Below are positions 51,847-60,945 of a stretch of 64,000 bases of DNA, piece after piece. The notes under the pieces are model-generated. The model was not told where the DNA came from and did not search any database. It saw only the letters and a program-made list of their open reading frames with translations. A program made the translations under genes and the position numbers. Within the stretch, counting starts at the first letter, position 1. Every line of letters begins with the position of its first letter. Source of the stretch: Stenotrophomonas sp. UBA7346 (GTDB lineage: Bacteria; Pseudomonadota; Gammaproteobacteria; Xanthomonadales; Xanthomonadaceae); NCBI GenBank assembly GCA_002471015.1, contig DKPB01000001.1, forward strand, positions 18,282 to 82,281, given 5' to 3'.

Positions 51847-52560
51847 ATGAATACGCAAAGCATCGGCGCAACGCCGCGCCTGTTACTGGTCGAGGACGAC
51901 ATGACCAGCCAGGGTTTCTTCCAGCTTGTACTGGAATCCCTGCCGGCAACGGTTGATATCGCCGACTCGCACGCCAGCGCGCTGCGCCTGACCAATGGCG
52001 TTCGCCACGACCTGTGGCTGATCGACGTCAACCTGCCCGATGGCGACGGCCCCAGCCTGCTGCAGAAGCTGCGCGCCCAGCACCCCTCGACCCCGGCGCT
52101 GGCACACACTGCCGAGGTCACCGTGGAAGTGGAACAGGCCCTGCAACAGGCCGGGTTCAACGCGACCATGGCCAAACCGATCAGCCGCGACACCCTGTTG
52201 CGGACCGTGCGCCGCAGCTTGGCCCAGGCAGTGCCTGGCGATGACCCCGGCAACCCGGAACCAGCACCGGACTGGGACGAGTCCGCCGCATTGAACGCGC
52301 TCAATGGCCAGCAGGCGCATGTGCGCGCCTTGCGCGAGCTGTTTCTTTCCGAGCTGCCGGGCGCGCGCGACGCGGTCAGCCAAGCGCTGGTCCGTCATGA
52401 CGACACTGCGCTACGTGCACAGCTGCACAAACTCCAGGCCAGTTGTGGCTTCGTGGGGGCTTCCCGGCTGGCCCGCGCGGTGCGCCAGCTGCACCACAAT
52501 CCCGCCTCACAGCAGGCCCAGCAGCAATTCGGCAGCGCGGTCAGCGCCCTGCTGCGCTGA
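51847..52560 (+). CDS. Stand-alone receiver plus histidine-phosphotransfer (REC-Hpt) protein
   Basis: 237 residues. An N-terminal receiver domain has the acidic pocket VEDD (15-18), phospho-acceptor Asp60 in LWLIDVNLPDGDG and Lys110 in MAKPIS. A C-terminal Hpt domain has the phospho-histidine His194 in LHKLQASCGFVGA. There is no kinase or DNA-binding domain, so it is a phosphorelay intermediary. The partner kinase is not in the window. Divergent from rlmD; in E. coli rlmD adjoins barA, whose C-terminal half is also REC-Hpt. Confidence 0.88.
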   Translation: MNTQSIGATPRLLLVEDDMTSQGFFQLVLESLPATVDIADSHASALRLTNGVRHDLWLIDVNLPDGDGPSLLQKLRAQHPSTPALAHTAEVTVEVEQALQQAGFNATMAKPISRDTLLRTVRRSLAQAVPGDDPGNPEPAPDWDESAALNALNGQQAHVRALRELFLSELPGARDAVSQALVRHDDTALRAQLHKLQASCGFVGASRLARAVRQLHHNPASQQAQQQFGSAVSALLR

Positions 52561-52609
52561 ACAGGCAGTCCCGCTCCAATCACCGCAGCAGCTGAATGCG
52601 TCAAGCACC

Positions 52610-53338
52610 TCAGCCCTTGCCGCGGCCCAGCTCACCGAGCATTTCCCAGGATTTCAGACCGCGCCCGCCCAGATGATGTAGCAGCACCGCACGCATCTGC
52701 AGGCGCAGGCTGGCCAGCTCTGTTGACGACGGCTCGCGGTCCTCGGCCATTGCCAACAAAGCTGCGCCAGTTGCCAGGCCACGGCGTTCATTGCTGGAGC
52801 GCTCACTGAGCAGACGCAGGGGACCCTGCAGTGGATCCAGCCGGTAACGCGCAGCCGGATCGATGGCTTCGCCATCGGCCGCAGTCGCCCAATCAAATCC
52901 GAAGCCCAACGCTTCCAACAGATCGCGCTCAAAGCGCCGCAGCGACCACGCCAGCGAGGCCCCTGTCTGCCCCAGCGTGGCCCGCAGGCCGGCATACGCG
53001 AAGTACAACTCTGGCAAGGGGTCCAGCCGTGGCGCCAGCCGCATCACCAGTTCGTTGACGTAGAAGCCGGCCAGCATCGCCTGCCCGTGCAGGCGTGGGG
53101 CCACGTCCTGGCTTTCGGCGCGGCGCAGCTGTGCCAGTTCCCCCCCCAGTACCGCATCGAAACGTATCGACTGCAGGGCCTGCAAGGCTGCGCGCAAGGG
53201 CTGTTTCTTCGGCCCCTGCACACCCCTTGCCAGCAGTCCGATGCGTCCGTGATCCAGGCTCAGCACCTCGACCAGCAGGCTGGTTTCCCGCCATGGACGG
53301 GCATGCAGGACATAACCGGGCTGGTCTTCGATACGCAT
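52610..53338 (-). CDS. recO: DNA repair protein RecO
   Basis: 242 residues. The N-terminal OB-fold begins IEDQPGYVLHARPWRETSLLVEVLS and includes HGRIGLLARGVQGPKK. A helical C-terminal domain follows. The four-cysteine zinc motif of some RecO proteins is absent, as in many gammaproteobacteria. RecO loads RecA with RecR in gap repair. Last gene of the rpoE-to-recO block, after era. Confidence 0.92.
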   Translation of the reverse strand: MRIEDQPGYVLHARPWRETSLLVEVLSLDHGRIGLLARGVQGPKKQPLRAALQALQSIRFDAVLGGELAQLRRAESQDVAPRLHGQAMLAGFYVNELVMRLAPRLDPLPELYFAYAGLRATLGQTGASLAWSLRRFERDLLEALGFGFDWATAADGEAIDPAARYRLDPLQGPLRLLSERSSNERRGLATGAALLAMAEDREPSSTELASLRLQMRAVLLHHLGGRGLKSWEMLGELGRGKG

Positions 53339-53348
53339 CTCAGGGCCG

Positions 53349-53380
53349 CGAGTCGGGAATGGAGAAGCGGGAGCCGAAGC
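53349..53380 (+). repeat. GGGAATGG-type repeat, recO/era gap, arm 1
   Basis: CGAGTCGGGAATGGAGAAGC and following GGGAGCCG. It is related to the arms in icmF and lies in the 241-bp recO-era gap, which otherwise holds no visible gene. Confidence 0.55.
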
Positions 53381-53539
53381 CGCCCTTCACCTTGAACCAG
53401 CCGGCTTCCTTCAGACGACCTCGCGGGGGGCCATTGCTACGGAAGTGCGTCATCGCAGCGTCGGTCTTCATCGCGCGACCTGACCTGTTACCTGCCAGCC
53501 GACAGCCGGGATCGCAGGTTGCAGCAGAACCAGGCAGTT

Positions 53540-53571
53540 TCCATTTCCGATTCCCCGCTGCCGATTCCCGG
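53540..53571 (-). repeat. GGGAATGG-type repeat, recO/era gap, arm 2
   Basis: CCATTTCCGATTCCCCGCTG and CCGATTCCCGGCG, roughly the inverse of arm 1, just after the era stop. Confidence 0.55.
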
Positions 53572-53579
53572 CGAAAAAC

Positions 53580-54482
53580 TTACTGTTCGCCGTAGCCGAA
53601 GGCCTTCAGCGCGGCCTCGTCATCGGACCAGCCTTCGCGCACCCGTACCCAGGTTTCCAGGAACACCTTGGCACCGAACAGGCGCTCCATCTGCAGGCGT
53701 GCCTTGGCGCCGATGTCCTTCAGACGAATGCCGCCCTTGCCGATGACGATGGCCTTCTGGCCCTCGCGCTCGACCCAGATCACCGCGCCGATGCGCAGCA
53801 ACGCGCCGTCTTCGGCGAAGCGTTCGATTTCCACGGTGGTGGCATACGGCAGCTCTTCGCCCAGCTGGCGCATCAGCTGCTCGCGGACCAGCTCACCGGC
53901 CAGGAACCGTTGGCTGCGGTCGGTGATTTCGTCCTCGCCGAACATCGGCGGGGCTTCCGGCACCAGCCGGATCAGGTCACGCACCAGTGCGTCCAGCCCG
54001 TTGCGCTTCAAGGCCGAGATCGGGTGCACCGCGGCGAACTCGCGGCCGACGGTGATCTCCTGCAGGAAGGGCAGCAGCGCGCCCTTTTCCTTCAGGCGGT
54101 CGACCTTGTTGACCACCAGCACCACCGGGATGCCGGCATCCCGCAATACGTTGAACGCGAGGGTGTCTTCCTCGTCCCAGCGACCGGCTTCGATCACCAG
54201 CAGGCCAGCATCCACGCCTTCCAGCGAGGCGCGGGCGGCACGGTTCATCACGCGGTTCATCGCGCGCTTCTGCTGCCGGTGCAGGCCGGGGGTGTCGACC
54301 AGCACCAGTTGGCCTTCCGGGTAGGTAGCGATGCCCAGCAGGCGGTGACGGGTGGTCTGCGGCCGATTGGAGACGATGCTGACCTTGGCGCCCACCAGGG
54401 CGTTGGTCAGGGTCGACTTGCCGACATTGGGGCGGCCGATGACCGCGACGCTGCCACAGCGATGTGAGGAGGTGTCGTTCAC
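53580..54482 (-). CDS. era: GTPase Era
   Basis: 300 residues from a GTG at 54482 that overlaps the rnc stop as GTGA. G1 GRPNVGKS (16-23), G3 DTPGLH, G4 NKVD and the C-terminal KH domain with VIGKGG (about 244) mark Era. It binds the 3' end of 16S rRNA in 30S assembly. Position between rnc and recO is the classical one. Confidence 0.95.
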   Translation of the reverse strand: MNDTSSHRCGSVAVIGRPNVGKSTLTNALVGAKVSIVSNRPQTTRHRLLGIATYPEGQLVLVDTPGLHRQQKRAMNRVMNRAARASLEGVDAGLLVIEAGRWDEEDTLAFNVLRDAGIPVVLVVNKVDRLKEKGALLPFLQEITVGREFAAVHPISALKRNGLDALVRDLIRLVPEAPPMFGEDEITDRSQRFLAGELVREQLMRQLGEELPYATTVEIERFAEDGALLRIGAVIWVEREGQKAIVIGKGGIRLKDIGAKARLQMERLFGAKVFLETWVRVREGWSDDEAALKAFGYGEQ

Positions 54483-55156
54483 TTGGAATCCAGTTGCTCT
54501 ATTGCGGCAGCTGCCGCCTGTTGTTCGGCCAGCCGTCGCGACGTGCCTTCGCCTTCGCTCGTTACGGCAGGGTCAGCCACGCAACAGCGCACATGGAAGT
54601 GCTTGGCGTGGTCGTCGCCGGTCTCCGATACCAGCTCGTATACCGGCAGGGGTTTCTGCCGGGCCTGCAACCATTCCTGCAGGCGGGTCTTGGGGTCTTT
54701 CTCGGGCTTGCCCACCGGCACCGCCGACAGCGAGGCCTCGAACCAGGGCAGCACCCGTGCACGGCAGGCTTCGAAACCTGCGTCCAGGTAGATGGCGGCA
54801 ACCACCGCCTCGACGGTGTCGGCCAGGATCGAGTCGCGCCGATGCCCGCCGGACTTCATTTCACCCGGCCCCAAGGTCAGGCGTTCGCCCAACTGCAGGC
54901 TACGGGCGATCACTGCCAGCGCGCCCTCGCAGACCAGCGACGCACGGGCGCGGGTAAGTGCGCCCTCGTCGGCCTTGGGCCAGCGTGTGAAAAGCGCTTC
55001 GGCGATCAGCATGTTGACGATGCTGTCGCCGAGGAACTCCAGGCGCTCGTTGTGCGGAACGCCGGCACTGCGGTGGGTCAAGGCCTGCTTCAGCAGCCCC
55101 TGATCCTTGAACGGGTGACCGATGAGGTCACCCCGATGAAACGTCTTAGTTACCAC
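54479..55156 (-). CDS. rnc: Ribonuclease III
   Basis: 225 residues from a GTG at 55156, which lies inside the last codons of the DUF4845 gene (11-bp overlap). The signature NERLEFLGDSIVNMLIAE spans residues 38-55, with a second acidic motif DTVEAVVAAIYLD near 115. The C-terminal double-stranded RNA-binding domain covers about residues 150-222. It processes rRNA precursors and other double-stranded RNA. Confidence 0.95.
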   Translation of the reverse strand: MVTKTFHRGDLIGHPFKDQGLLKQALTHRSAGVPHNERLEFLGDSIVNMLIAEALFTRWPKADEGALTRARASLVCEGALAVIARSLQLGERLTLGPGEMKSGGHRRDSILADTVEAVVAAIYLDAGFEACRARVLPWFEASLSAVPVGKPEKDPKTRLQEWLQARQKPLPVYELVSETGDDHAKHFHVRCCVADPAVTSEGEGTSRRLAEQQAAAAAIEQLDSK

Positions 55157-55520
55157 TGCCTGATGTCAGATCCTGGGAATTTGAGAAATTGCCGACGATG
55201 TCCAGGTTGCCGATCAGCTTGCGCCGGACTTCGTAGTTCACGTTCATCCGCCAACCCGCATCGATGCGCTCGAACTTGACGTTGTCACGCTTGACGCTTT
55301 CGGAGTAGTTCATGTCCAGACGCTTGAACAGGGACTCGGTCGCGCGCGCCGGATCCACGTCGCCGGTCGACTCCGCCGCCAGCGACTTCATCGCCGACTT
55401 CACCGCATAGAACTCCTGGTACATCGGGAACAGCTTCATGCCGATGTAAAGCGCGAAACCCACCACTGCCAGCACCATCAGGAACGAGGTCAGCGTCATG
55501 CCACTTTGCTTGTACTTCAT
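55146..55520 (-). CDS. DUF4845 membrane protein
   Basis: 124 residues with a single N-terminal helix (SFLMVLAVVGFALYIGMKL) after KYKQSGMT, resembling a type-IV-pilin N-terminus, and an exported C-terminal domain. It lies between lepB and rnc, where such a protein is found in many beta- and gammaproteobacteria. Function unknown. Confidence 0.85.
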   Translation of the reverse strand: MKYKQSGMTLTSFLMVLAVVGFALYIGMKLFPMYQEFYAVKSAMKSLAAESTGDVDPARATESLFKRLDMNYSESVKRDNVKFERIDAGWRMNVNYEVRRKLIGNLDIVGNFSNSQDLTSGSGN

Positions 55521-55546
55521 TGCGATCTCCCCAGATACGCGGTGTG

Positions 55547-56338
55547 TTATTGGATGCCCGACCCGATACGGGACGGTTCAAAGCTTGCCTTGCAGAACCA
55601 ACCCGAACAGTTCAGCCAGATCATGAACGCCTTGCCCCGCAGATTCTCTTCCGGCAGGAAGTGGGTCTGGGTCCAGAAGCGGCTGTCCTCGCTGTTGTCG
55701 CGGTTGTCGCCCATCACGAAATACTGCCCCTGCGGCACCTCCCAGTCGCCCTGCCCGGCCGGATTGGCCGCGCCCAGCACTTCCAGCACCGTATGGGTAC
55801 GCCCCGGCAGCATTTCCGTCAACAGGGTCGCGCCGGTCATGCCGTTGCCCACGTACTCGCCGTTGACCTTGTACTCCAGCGGCTGGCCGTTGATCGACAA
55901 GGTATCGCCATGGAAACCGATGCGGTCACCTGGCAAGCCCACCACGCGCTTGATCCAGTTCTGGTCCGGCGCATGCGGCGGCTTGAACACCACCACGTCG
56001 CCGCGCTTGGGCTCAGCCACCGGGATGATCTTGGTGTTGGTGATGGGCAGGCGGAAGCCGTAGGAGAACTTGTTGACCAGGATGAAATCACCGATCAGCA
56101 GGTTGGGCATCATCGAGCTGGAGGGGATCTTGTACGGCTCGGCTACGAAGCTGCGCAGAATCAGCACCACCGCCAGCACCGGAAAGAACGCGCGCGAGTA
56201 GTCCACCACCGCCGGCTCTTCGCTGTCCAGCAGGCTGGCCTTCTCGGCACGGCGCTTGCGCAGGTACAACTTGTCCAGCAGCAGCACCAGGCCAGAGCCC
56301 AGGGTCAGCACGACCAGGATGATTTCAAACCATTTCAT
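55547..56338 (-). CDS. lepB: Signal peptidase I
   Basis: 263 residues. Two N-terminal helices (about 4-22 and 51-66) precede the catalytic domain. The nucleophile Ser75 is in PSSSMMPN and the general base Lys130 in NWIKRVVGLPGD. The box E motif GDNRDNSEDSR follows near residue 212. It cleaves signal peptides of exported proteins. Located between lepA and DUF4845 in the standard order. Confidence 0.95.
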   Translation of the reverse strand: MKWFEIILVVLTLGSGLVLLLDKLYLRKRRAEKASLLDSEEPAVVDYSRAFFPVLAVVLILRSFVAEPYKIPSSSMMPNLLIGDFILVNKFSYGFRLPITNTKIIPVAEPKRGDVVVFKPPHAPDQNWIKRVVGLPGDRIGFHGDTLSINGQPLEYKVNGEYVGNGMTGATLLTEMLPGRTHTVLEVLGAANPAGQGDWEVPQGQYFVMGDNRDNSEDSRFWTQTHFLPEENLRGKAFMIWLNCSGWFCKASFEPSRIGSGIQ

Positions 56339-56350
56339 TCATGTTCCTTC

Positions 56351-56374
56351 GGAATGGGAATGGGGAATGGGGAG
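56351..56374 (+). repeat. GGGAATGGGG-type repeat, lepA/lepB gap, arm 1
   Basis: GGAATGGGAATGGGGAATGG, closely related to the arms in icmF, between lepB and lepA. Confidence 0.7.
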
Positions 56375-56417
56375 CAGGCAATCGCGCAGTCCAAAGCGGG
56401 TCCGCTCTGCCATTACG

Positions 56418-56441
56418 ATTGCCCATTCCCTACTCTCGATT
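56418..56441 (-). repeat. GGGAATGGGG-type repeat, lepA/lepB gap, arm 2
   Basis: GATTGCCCATTCCCTACTCT with following CGATTC, the approximate inverse of arm 1, just before the lepA stop. Confidence 0.65.
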
Positions 56442-56446
56442 CACTG

Positions 56447-58252
56447 TTACTTGTCCATCTGCAGCACAGCCAGGAAGGCTTCCTGTGGAATCTCCACACG
56501 GCCCACCTGCTTCATGCGCTTCTTGCCTTCCTTCTGCTTCTCCAACAGCTTCTTCTTGCGCGAAACGTCGCCACCATAGCACTTGGCCAGCACGTTCTTG
56601 CGCATGGCCTTGACCGTGGTACGGGCGATGATCTGCGCACCGATCGCCGCCTGGATGGCCACGTCGAACATCTGCCGGGGGATCAGGTCCTTCATCTTCT
56701 CGCACAGCTCGCGGCCGCGGCGGTCGGCATGGCTGCGGTGGGCGATCAACGACAGCGCATCGACCTTGTCACCGTTGATAAGCACGTCCAGGCGTACGAA
56801 CGGGCCGGCCTCGAAACGCACGAAGTGGTATTCCAGCGAGGCGTAGCCACGGCTGACCGACTTGAGCTTGTCGAAGAAATCCAGCACCACTTCGGCCATC
56901 GGCAGCTCATAGCTGATCTGCACCTGGCTACCCATGTAGTTGATGCCGATCTGGGTGCCACGCTTCTCTTCGCACAGCTTGATGATGCTGCCGATGTAGT
57001 CCTCGGGGGTGAGGATGTTGGCGCGGATGATCGGCTCGCGGATCTCTTCGACCTGGTTGACCGGCGGCAGCTTGGCCGGGTTGTCCATCATCACGATGGT
57101 GCCGTCGCTCTTGAGCACCTCGTAGATCACCGTCGGCGCGGTGCTGATCAGGTCAAGGTTGTATTCGCGCTCCAGGCGCTCCTGCACGATCTCCATGTGC
57201 AGCATGCCAAGGAAGCCGCAACGGAAGCCGAAGCCCATCGCCTCGGAGCTTTCCGGCTCGAAGCGCAGCGCGGCGTCATTCAGGCGCAGCTTGTCGAGGG
57301 CTTCACGCAGGTCCGGGTAGTCCTCGGCATCGACCGGGAACAGGCCGGCGAACACGCGCGGCTGCATTTCTTGGAAGCCGGGCAGCGGCTCGGCGGCCGG
57401 ATCGGCCTGCAGGGTCAGGGTGTCGCCGACCGGCGCACCGTGCACGTCCTTGATGCTGGCGTTGATCCAGCCCACTTCACCGGCACGCAGCGCAGGCATT
57501 TCCTTGCGCTTGGGGGTGAACACGCCGACCTTGTCGACCAGGTGCCAACGGCCGGTGGACATGACCTGGATCTTGTCGCCGGCCTTGATCTGGCCCTGCA
57601 TCACGCGTACCAGCGAGACCACGCCCAGGTAGTTGTCGAACCAGGAGTCGATGATCAGCGCCTGCAGCTTGTCGCTGCCTCGGTCGGCCGGCGGCGGGAT
57701 GCGGTGCACGATGGCTTCCAGCACCTCCTCCATGTTCAGGCCGGTCTTGGCGCTGACCGCAACCGCGTCGGAGGCATCGATGCCGATCACCGCCTCGATC
57801 TCGGCCTTGGCGCGATCGGTATCGGCGGTGGGCAGGTCGATCTTGTTCAGCACCGGCACCACTTCCAGGCCCTGCTCGATGGCCGTGTAGCAGTTGGCGA
57901 CCGACTGCGCCTCCACGCCCTGGGCCGCATCCACCACCAGCAGCGCGCCTTCGCAGGCGGCCAGCGAGCGGCTGACTTCATAGGAGAAGTCGACGTGGCC
58001 GGGGGTGTCGATGAAGTTCAGGAAGTAGGTCTGGCCATTGCGGGCCGTATACGGCACCGACACCGACTGCGACTTGATCGTGATGCCACGCTCGCGCTCG
58101 ATGGGGTTGTTGTCCAGGACCTGCGCTTCCATTTCGCGCGCGGTCAAGCCGCCACACAACTGGATGATGCGGTCGGCCAGGGTGGACTTGCCGTGGTCGA
58201 CGTGGGCAATGATGGAGAAGTTGCGGATCATCCGCATCGAATCATGTGACAT
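56447..58252 (-). CDS. lepA: Elongation factor 4 (LepA)
   Basis: 601 residues from MSHDSMRMIRNFS; starts at 58237 or 58231 are also possible since no site stands out. The GTPase G1 AHVDHGKST, G2 ERERGITIKSQ, G3 DTPGHVDFS and G4 NKID are intact, followed by EF-G-like domains and the LepA C-terminal domain (IGAQIIARTTVKAMRKNVLAKCYGGD). It back-translocates or aids ribosome assembly. Upstream of lepB as usual. Confidence 0.95.
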   Translation of the reverse strand: MSHDSMRMIRNFSIIAHVDHGKSTLADRIIQLCGGLTAREMEAQVLDNNPIERERGITIKSQSVSVPYTARNGQTYFLNFIDTPGHVDFSYEVSRSLAACEGALLVVDAAQGVEAQSVANCYTAIEQGLEVVPVLNKIDLPTADTDRAKAEIEAVIGIDASDAVAVSAKTGLNMEEVLEAIVHRIPPPADRGSDKLQALIIDSWFDNYLGVVSLVRVMQGQIKAGDKIQVMSTGRWHLVDKVGVFTPKRKEMPALRAGEVGWINASIKDVHGAPVGDTLTLQADPAAEPLPGFQEMQPRVFAGLFPVDAEDYPDLREALDKLRLNDAALRFEPESSEAMGFGFRCGFLGMLHMEIVQERLEREYNLDLISTAPTVIYEVLKSDGTIVMMDNPAKLPPVNQVEEIREPIIRANILTPEDYIGSIIKLCEEKRGTQIGINYMGSQVQISYELPMAEVVLDFFDKLKSVSRGYASLEYHFVRFEAGPFVRLDVLINGDKVDALSLIAHRSHADRRGRELCEKMKDLIPRQMFDVAIQAAIGAQIIARTTVKAMRKNVLAKCYGGDVSRKKKLLEKQKEGKKRMKQVGRVEIPQEAFLAVLQMDK

Positions 58253-58347
58253 AGGTGGCGGCGGCGGCGCTGCGTCGTCAGGATAACGGGGCATTATCGC
58301 ATGCCGGGCCCAGCCCTCGCACAGGGGGATGCCGGCAGCTGAACGAA

Positions 58348-58371
58348 AGGAGCCGCCCGAAGGCGGCTCCT
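58348..58371 (-). terminator. Hairpin terminator downstream of degP
   Basis: AGGAGCCGCC / GGCGGCTCCT with a 4-base loop, followed on the minus strand by TTTCGTT. It lies 28 bp after the degP stop, separating degP from lepA. Confidence 0.75.
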
Positions 58372-58398
58372 AGGCCTGAACAGTCCGGCAGCGCGGGC

Positions 58399-59922
58399 TT
58401 ATTCGCCGGCGCGTACAGCGACGAAGGCACTGTTGCCCCCGGCCCGGACCAGCAGCATGACCACGTCGCCCTTCTTGTAGGCAGCCAGTTCACGGTTCAG
58501 CGCAGCCACACTGCCGACGGGGGTGCGCCCGACCTGCAGTACCACCATTCCGGGCGACAGGCGGGCTTCGCGGGCTGCTTGGCTCTTTACCCCGGTGATG
58601 CGCACGCCCTCACCGGCCTCCAAGCCAAGCTGGCTGCGCTCGGCGGCGGTCAGGTCCGCCACATCAAGCCCCAGCAGGGCATTGGCCCCGGCCTGCGGCT
58701 TGCCGGTGTCCGCACCCGCTGCGCTGGCGCCCTGCCTGGCGGCGTCCTCGGCCAGTTCGGTCAGAGTGACGGTGATCTCGCGCGGCTTGCCGTCACGCAG
58801 GATGCCCATGCGCACGCGGCTGCCCGGGGGCATCGCCCCGATCATCGGCGGCAGCTCGCTGGCGTCGTTGATCTCGGTGCCATTGACCGAGCGGATCACG
58901 TCGCCCACCTCGATGCCTGCCTTGGCAGCCGAGCTGTCGGCCACCATCTGGTTGACCAGGGCACCGCGGCTGTCGGGCAGCTTCAGGCCTTCGGCGGCAT
59001 CGGCGGTGACCGCGCCCACCATCACGCCCAGCTGGCCGCGGCTGACCTTGCCGTTCTTCTTGATCTGCTCGACAGCGCCCATGGCCAGGTCGATCGGGAT
59101 CGCAAAGCTGATGCCCATGTACCCGCCCGAGGCCGAGAAGATCTGCGAGTTGATGCCGACCACTTCGCCGCGCGTATTCAGCAGGGGACCACCGGAGTTG
59201 CCCTGGTTGATCGCCACGTCGGTCTGGATGAACGGCACGTAGCGCTGGTCCGCATAGGGATTGCTGCGCCCGGTCGCACTGACGATGCCGGCGGTGACGG
59301 AATGGTCCAGGCCGAACGGCGAGCCGATGGCCACCACCCACTGGCCGGGCTTGAGGGTATTGGAATCGCCCACACGCACCGTCGGCAGGTTCTTGCCGTC
59401 GATCTTCAGCAGCGCGACATCGTACTGGGCGTCGCTGCCAACCACCTTGGCGGTGAATTCACGGCGGTCGCTGAGCTTGACCTTGACCGACTCGGCGCCA
59501 TCGATGACGTGGTGGTTGGTCAGTACGTAACCATCATTGGAAATGATGAAGCCCGAGCCGGCACTACGCCCACGCGGCGCATTGTCCGGCCCCTGCTGGC
59601 CGGGGCCGCCGGGCATCTGGAAATCCGGGCCGAAGAAGCGACGGAAGAACTCCGGCATCTCGTCCATGTCCGGGCCGCTGGCGGCACGCGCCGGACGGCG
59701 CGCACCAATGACCGATTCGATATTGACCACGCCCGGGCCCACCTGGTCGACCAGTTGGGTGAAATCAGGCAGGCCCTGCACCAATTGCGGTGCCGGCGCT
59801 GCGGTACGCGCGGGCGCCACCTGCTCGGGCGCCGCCGCGGGGGCGGTGGTCTGCGCACAGGCCACCAGCGGCAGGGTCATCGCCAGCAGGCCAAACACCT
59901 GCTTGTGGATACGGTGGGTCAT
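58399..59922 (-). CDS. mucD: Periplasmic serine protease DegP/MucD (Do family)
   Basis: 507 residues. Signal segment ends near VACAQT, a possible lipobox. The trypsin-like triad is His in TNHHVIDGAE, Asp in YDVALLKID and Ser in GNSGGPLLN (about residue 245). Two PDZ domains follow (from about residue 295 and 400). It degrades or refolds damaged envelope proteins and is a usual sigma-E target. Downstream of rseA in the rpoE cluster with GGAGG before the ATG. Confidence 0.94.
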   Translation of the reverse strand: MTHRIHKQVFGLLAMTLPLVACAQTTAPAAAPEQVAPARTAAPAPQLVQGLPDFTQLVDQVGPGVVNIESVIGARRPARAASGPDMDEMPEFFRRFFGPDFQMPGGPGQQGPDNAPRGRSAGSGFIISNDGYVLTNHHVIDGAESVKVKLSDRREFTAKVVGSDAQYDVALLKIDGKNLPTVRVGDSNTLKPGQWVVAIGSPFGLDHSVTAGIVSATGRSNPYADQRYVPFIQTDVAINQGNSGGPLLNTRGEVVGINSQIFSASGGYMGISFAIPIDLAMGAVEQIKKNGKVSRGQLGVMVGAVTADAAEGLKLPDSRGALVNQMVADSSAAKAGIEVGDVIRSVNGTEINDASELPPMIGAMPPGSRVRMGILRDGKPREITVTLTELAEDAARQGASAAGADTGKPQAGANALLGLDVADLTAAERSQLGLEAGEGVRITGVKSQAAREARLSPGMVVLQVGRTPVGSVAALNRELAAYKKGDVVMLLVRAGGNSAFVAVRAGE

Positions 59923-60048
59923 CAGCTTCGAGCCTCCAATTCATTCAAAGCGGGAAGGAGCACCCTCGCCCGCGGTGCCATCTGGGGGGCACGCAGGAGG
60001 GAACATGGGGAAACCGGCTGGCGCGGATGGCCAGCCAGCCGATGCGGG

Positions 60049-60945
60049 TCAAGGATGCGGGGACAGCCGGGGCAAGCCGGTTTCGTCGGCGCCCTGCGCC
60101 GGCATCCGGGGTTCAAACGGATAGAAGGTTGCGCCGCCGGACTCCTGCGCCGGGTAGCTGGCATTGAGCGCCCCCTGCGACAGGGACGGTGCTACCGACG
60201 AGCGCGGCCACGGGCGGGCCGGCAACACGGCGTTGCCGGAGGCGAAGGGGTCCTGCTGGCGCAGCGCCGGCAACACCGGTGCCGACGCGATGGCCCGCTG
60301 CGGCTCCGCCGGACGTACCGTGCCAGCGCGCGCCGCCTGCTGGGTGCGGGTGGCGCTGCCGCGGCGGCCATTGGTTTCCTGCCGGCGCGCTGCGGCCGCA
60401 GCCACCGAGGGGGCTGCGGCAACCAGGGCCGCGATATCACCCGCATCCGCGGTCACCGGTGCCGGCGTGGCGGGTGCCGGTTGCTGCGGCAGGCTGACTT
60501 CGGCGGTGGCGGCGATGACGGGCGCAGGGGTGGCCGTTTCCGGCAATTGCTCGCGCGCCATGAACAAGGCCACCGCGGCAACCGAGGCGACCAAGGCCGC
60601 GCCGCCGCCCCAACGCCGCCAACCGGTCCGGGCCGTGCGTTGCGGATGGGAGGCAGCCGCCACCGGCCCATTCTGCAGGGCATCGGCATCCACGGCGGCA
60701 CGCACCCGCGCACTGAAATCAAACGGCGCCGGCGCGCAGGCCTGGCCACGCATCACGTCGCCCAGCAGCTGCCAGCGCTCCTGGCAGCTGGAAAGCTCGC
60801 CGTCGTGCTGCAGCCGGCGCAGCATGAAACGCGCCTCGTCGGCTGCCAGCTCACCGTCCACCAACGCCGACAGCTGCTGGCGATAGTGCAGTTCGAACTT
60901 GTCCGCGGCCTTGTCCATGCCCGGGGTCTGGTCTTGCCTGCTCAT
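60049..60945 (-). CDS. rseA: Sigma-E anti-sigma factor RseA-like
   Basis: 298 residues, longer than E. coli RseA (about 216). The N-terminal sigma-binding part has QLSALVDGELAADEARFMLR. One membrane helix (GGGAALVASVAAVALFM, about 113-129) leads to a long Ala/Pro-rich periplasmic tail that ends ATFYPFEPRMPA. Its start overlaps the rpoE stop as ATGA. No rseB gene follows; degP comes next. Confidence 0.88.
   Translation of the reverse strand: MSRQDQTPGMDKAADKFELHYRQQLSALVDGELAADEARFMLRRLQHDGELSSCQERWQLLGDVMRGQACAPAPFDFSARVRAAVDADALQNGPVAAASHPQRTARTGWRRWGGGAALVASVAAVALFMAREQLPETATPAPVIAATAEVSLPQQPAPATPAPVTADAGDIAALVAAAPSVAAAAARRQETNGRRGSATRTQQAARAGTVRPAEPQRAIASAPVLPALRQQDPFASGNAVLPARPWPRSSVAPSLSQGALNASYPAQESGGATFYPFEPRMPAQGADETGLPRLSPHP

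Noticed and set aside
55520..58249. 909-codon plus-strand frame
   Set aside because: Antisense to lepA and lepB, with His/Gln/Leu-rich composition typical of antisense frames.
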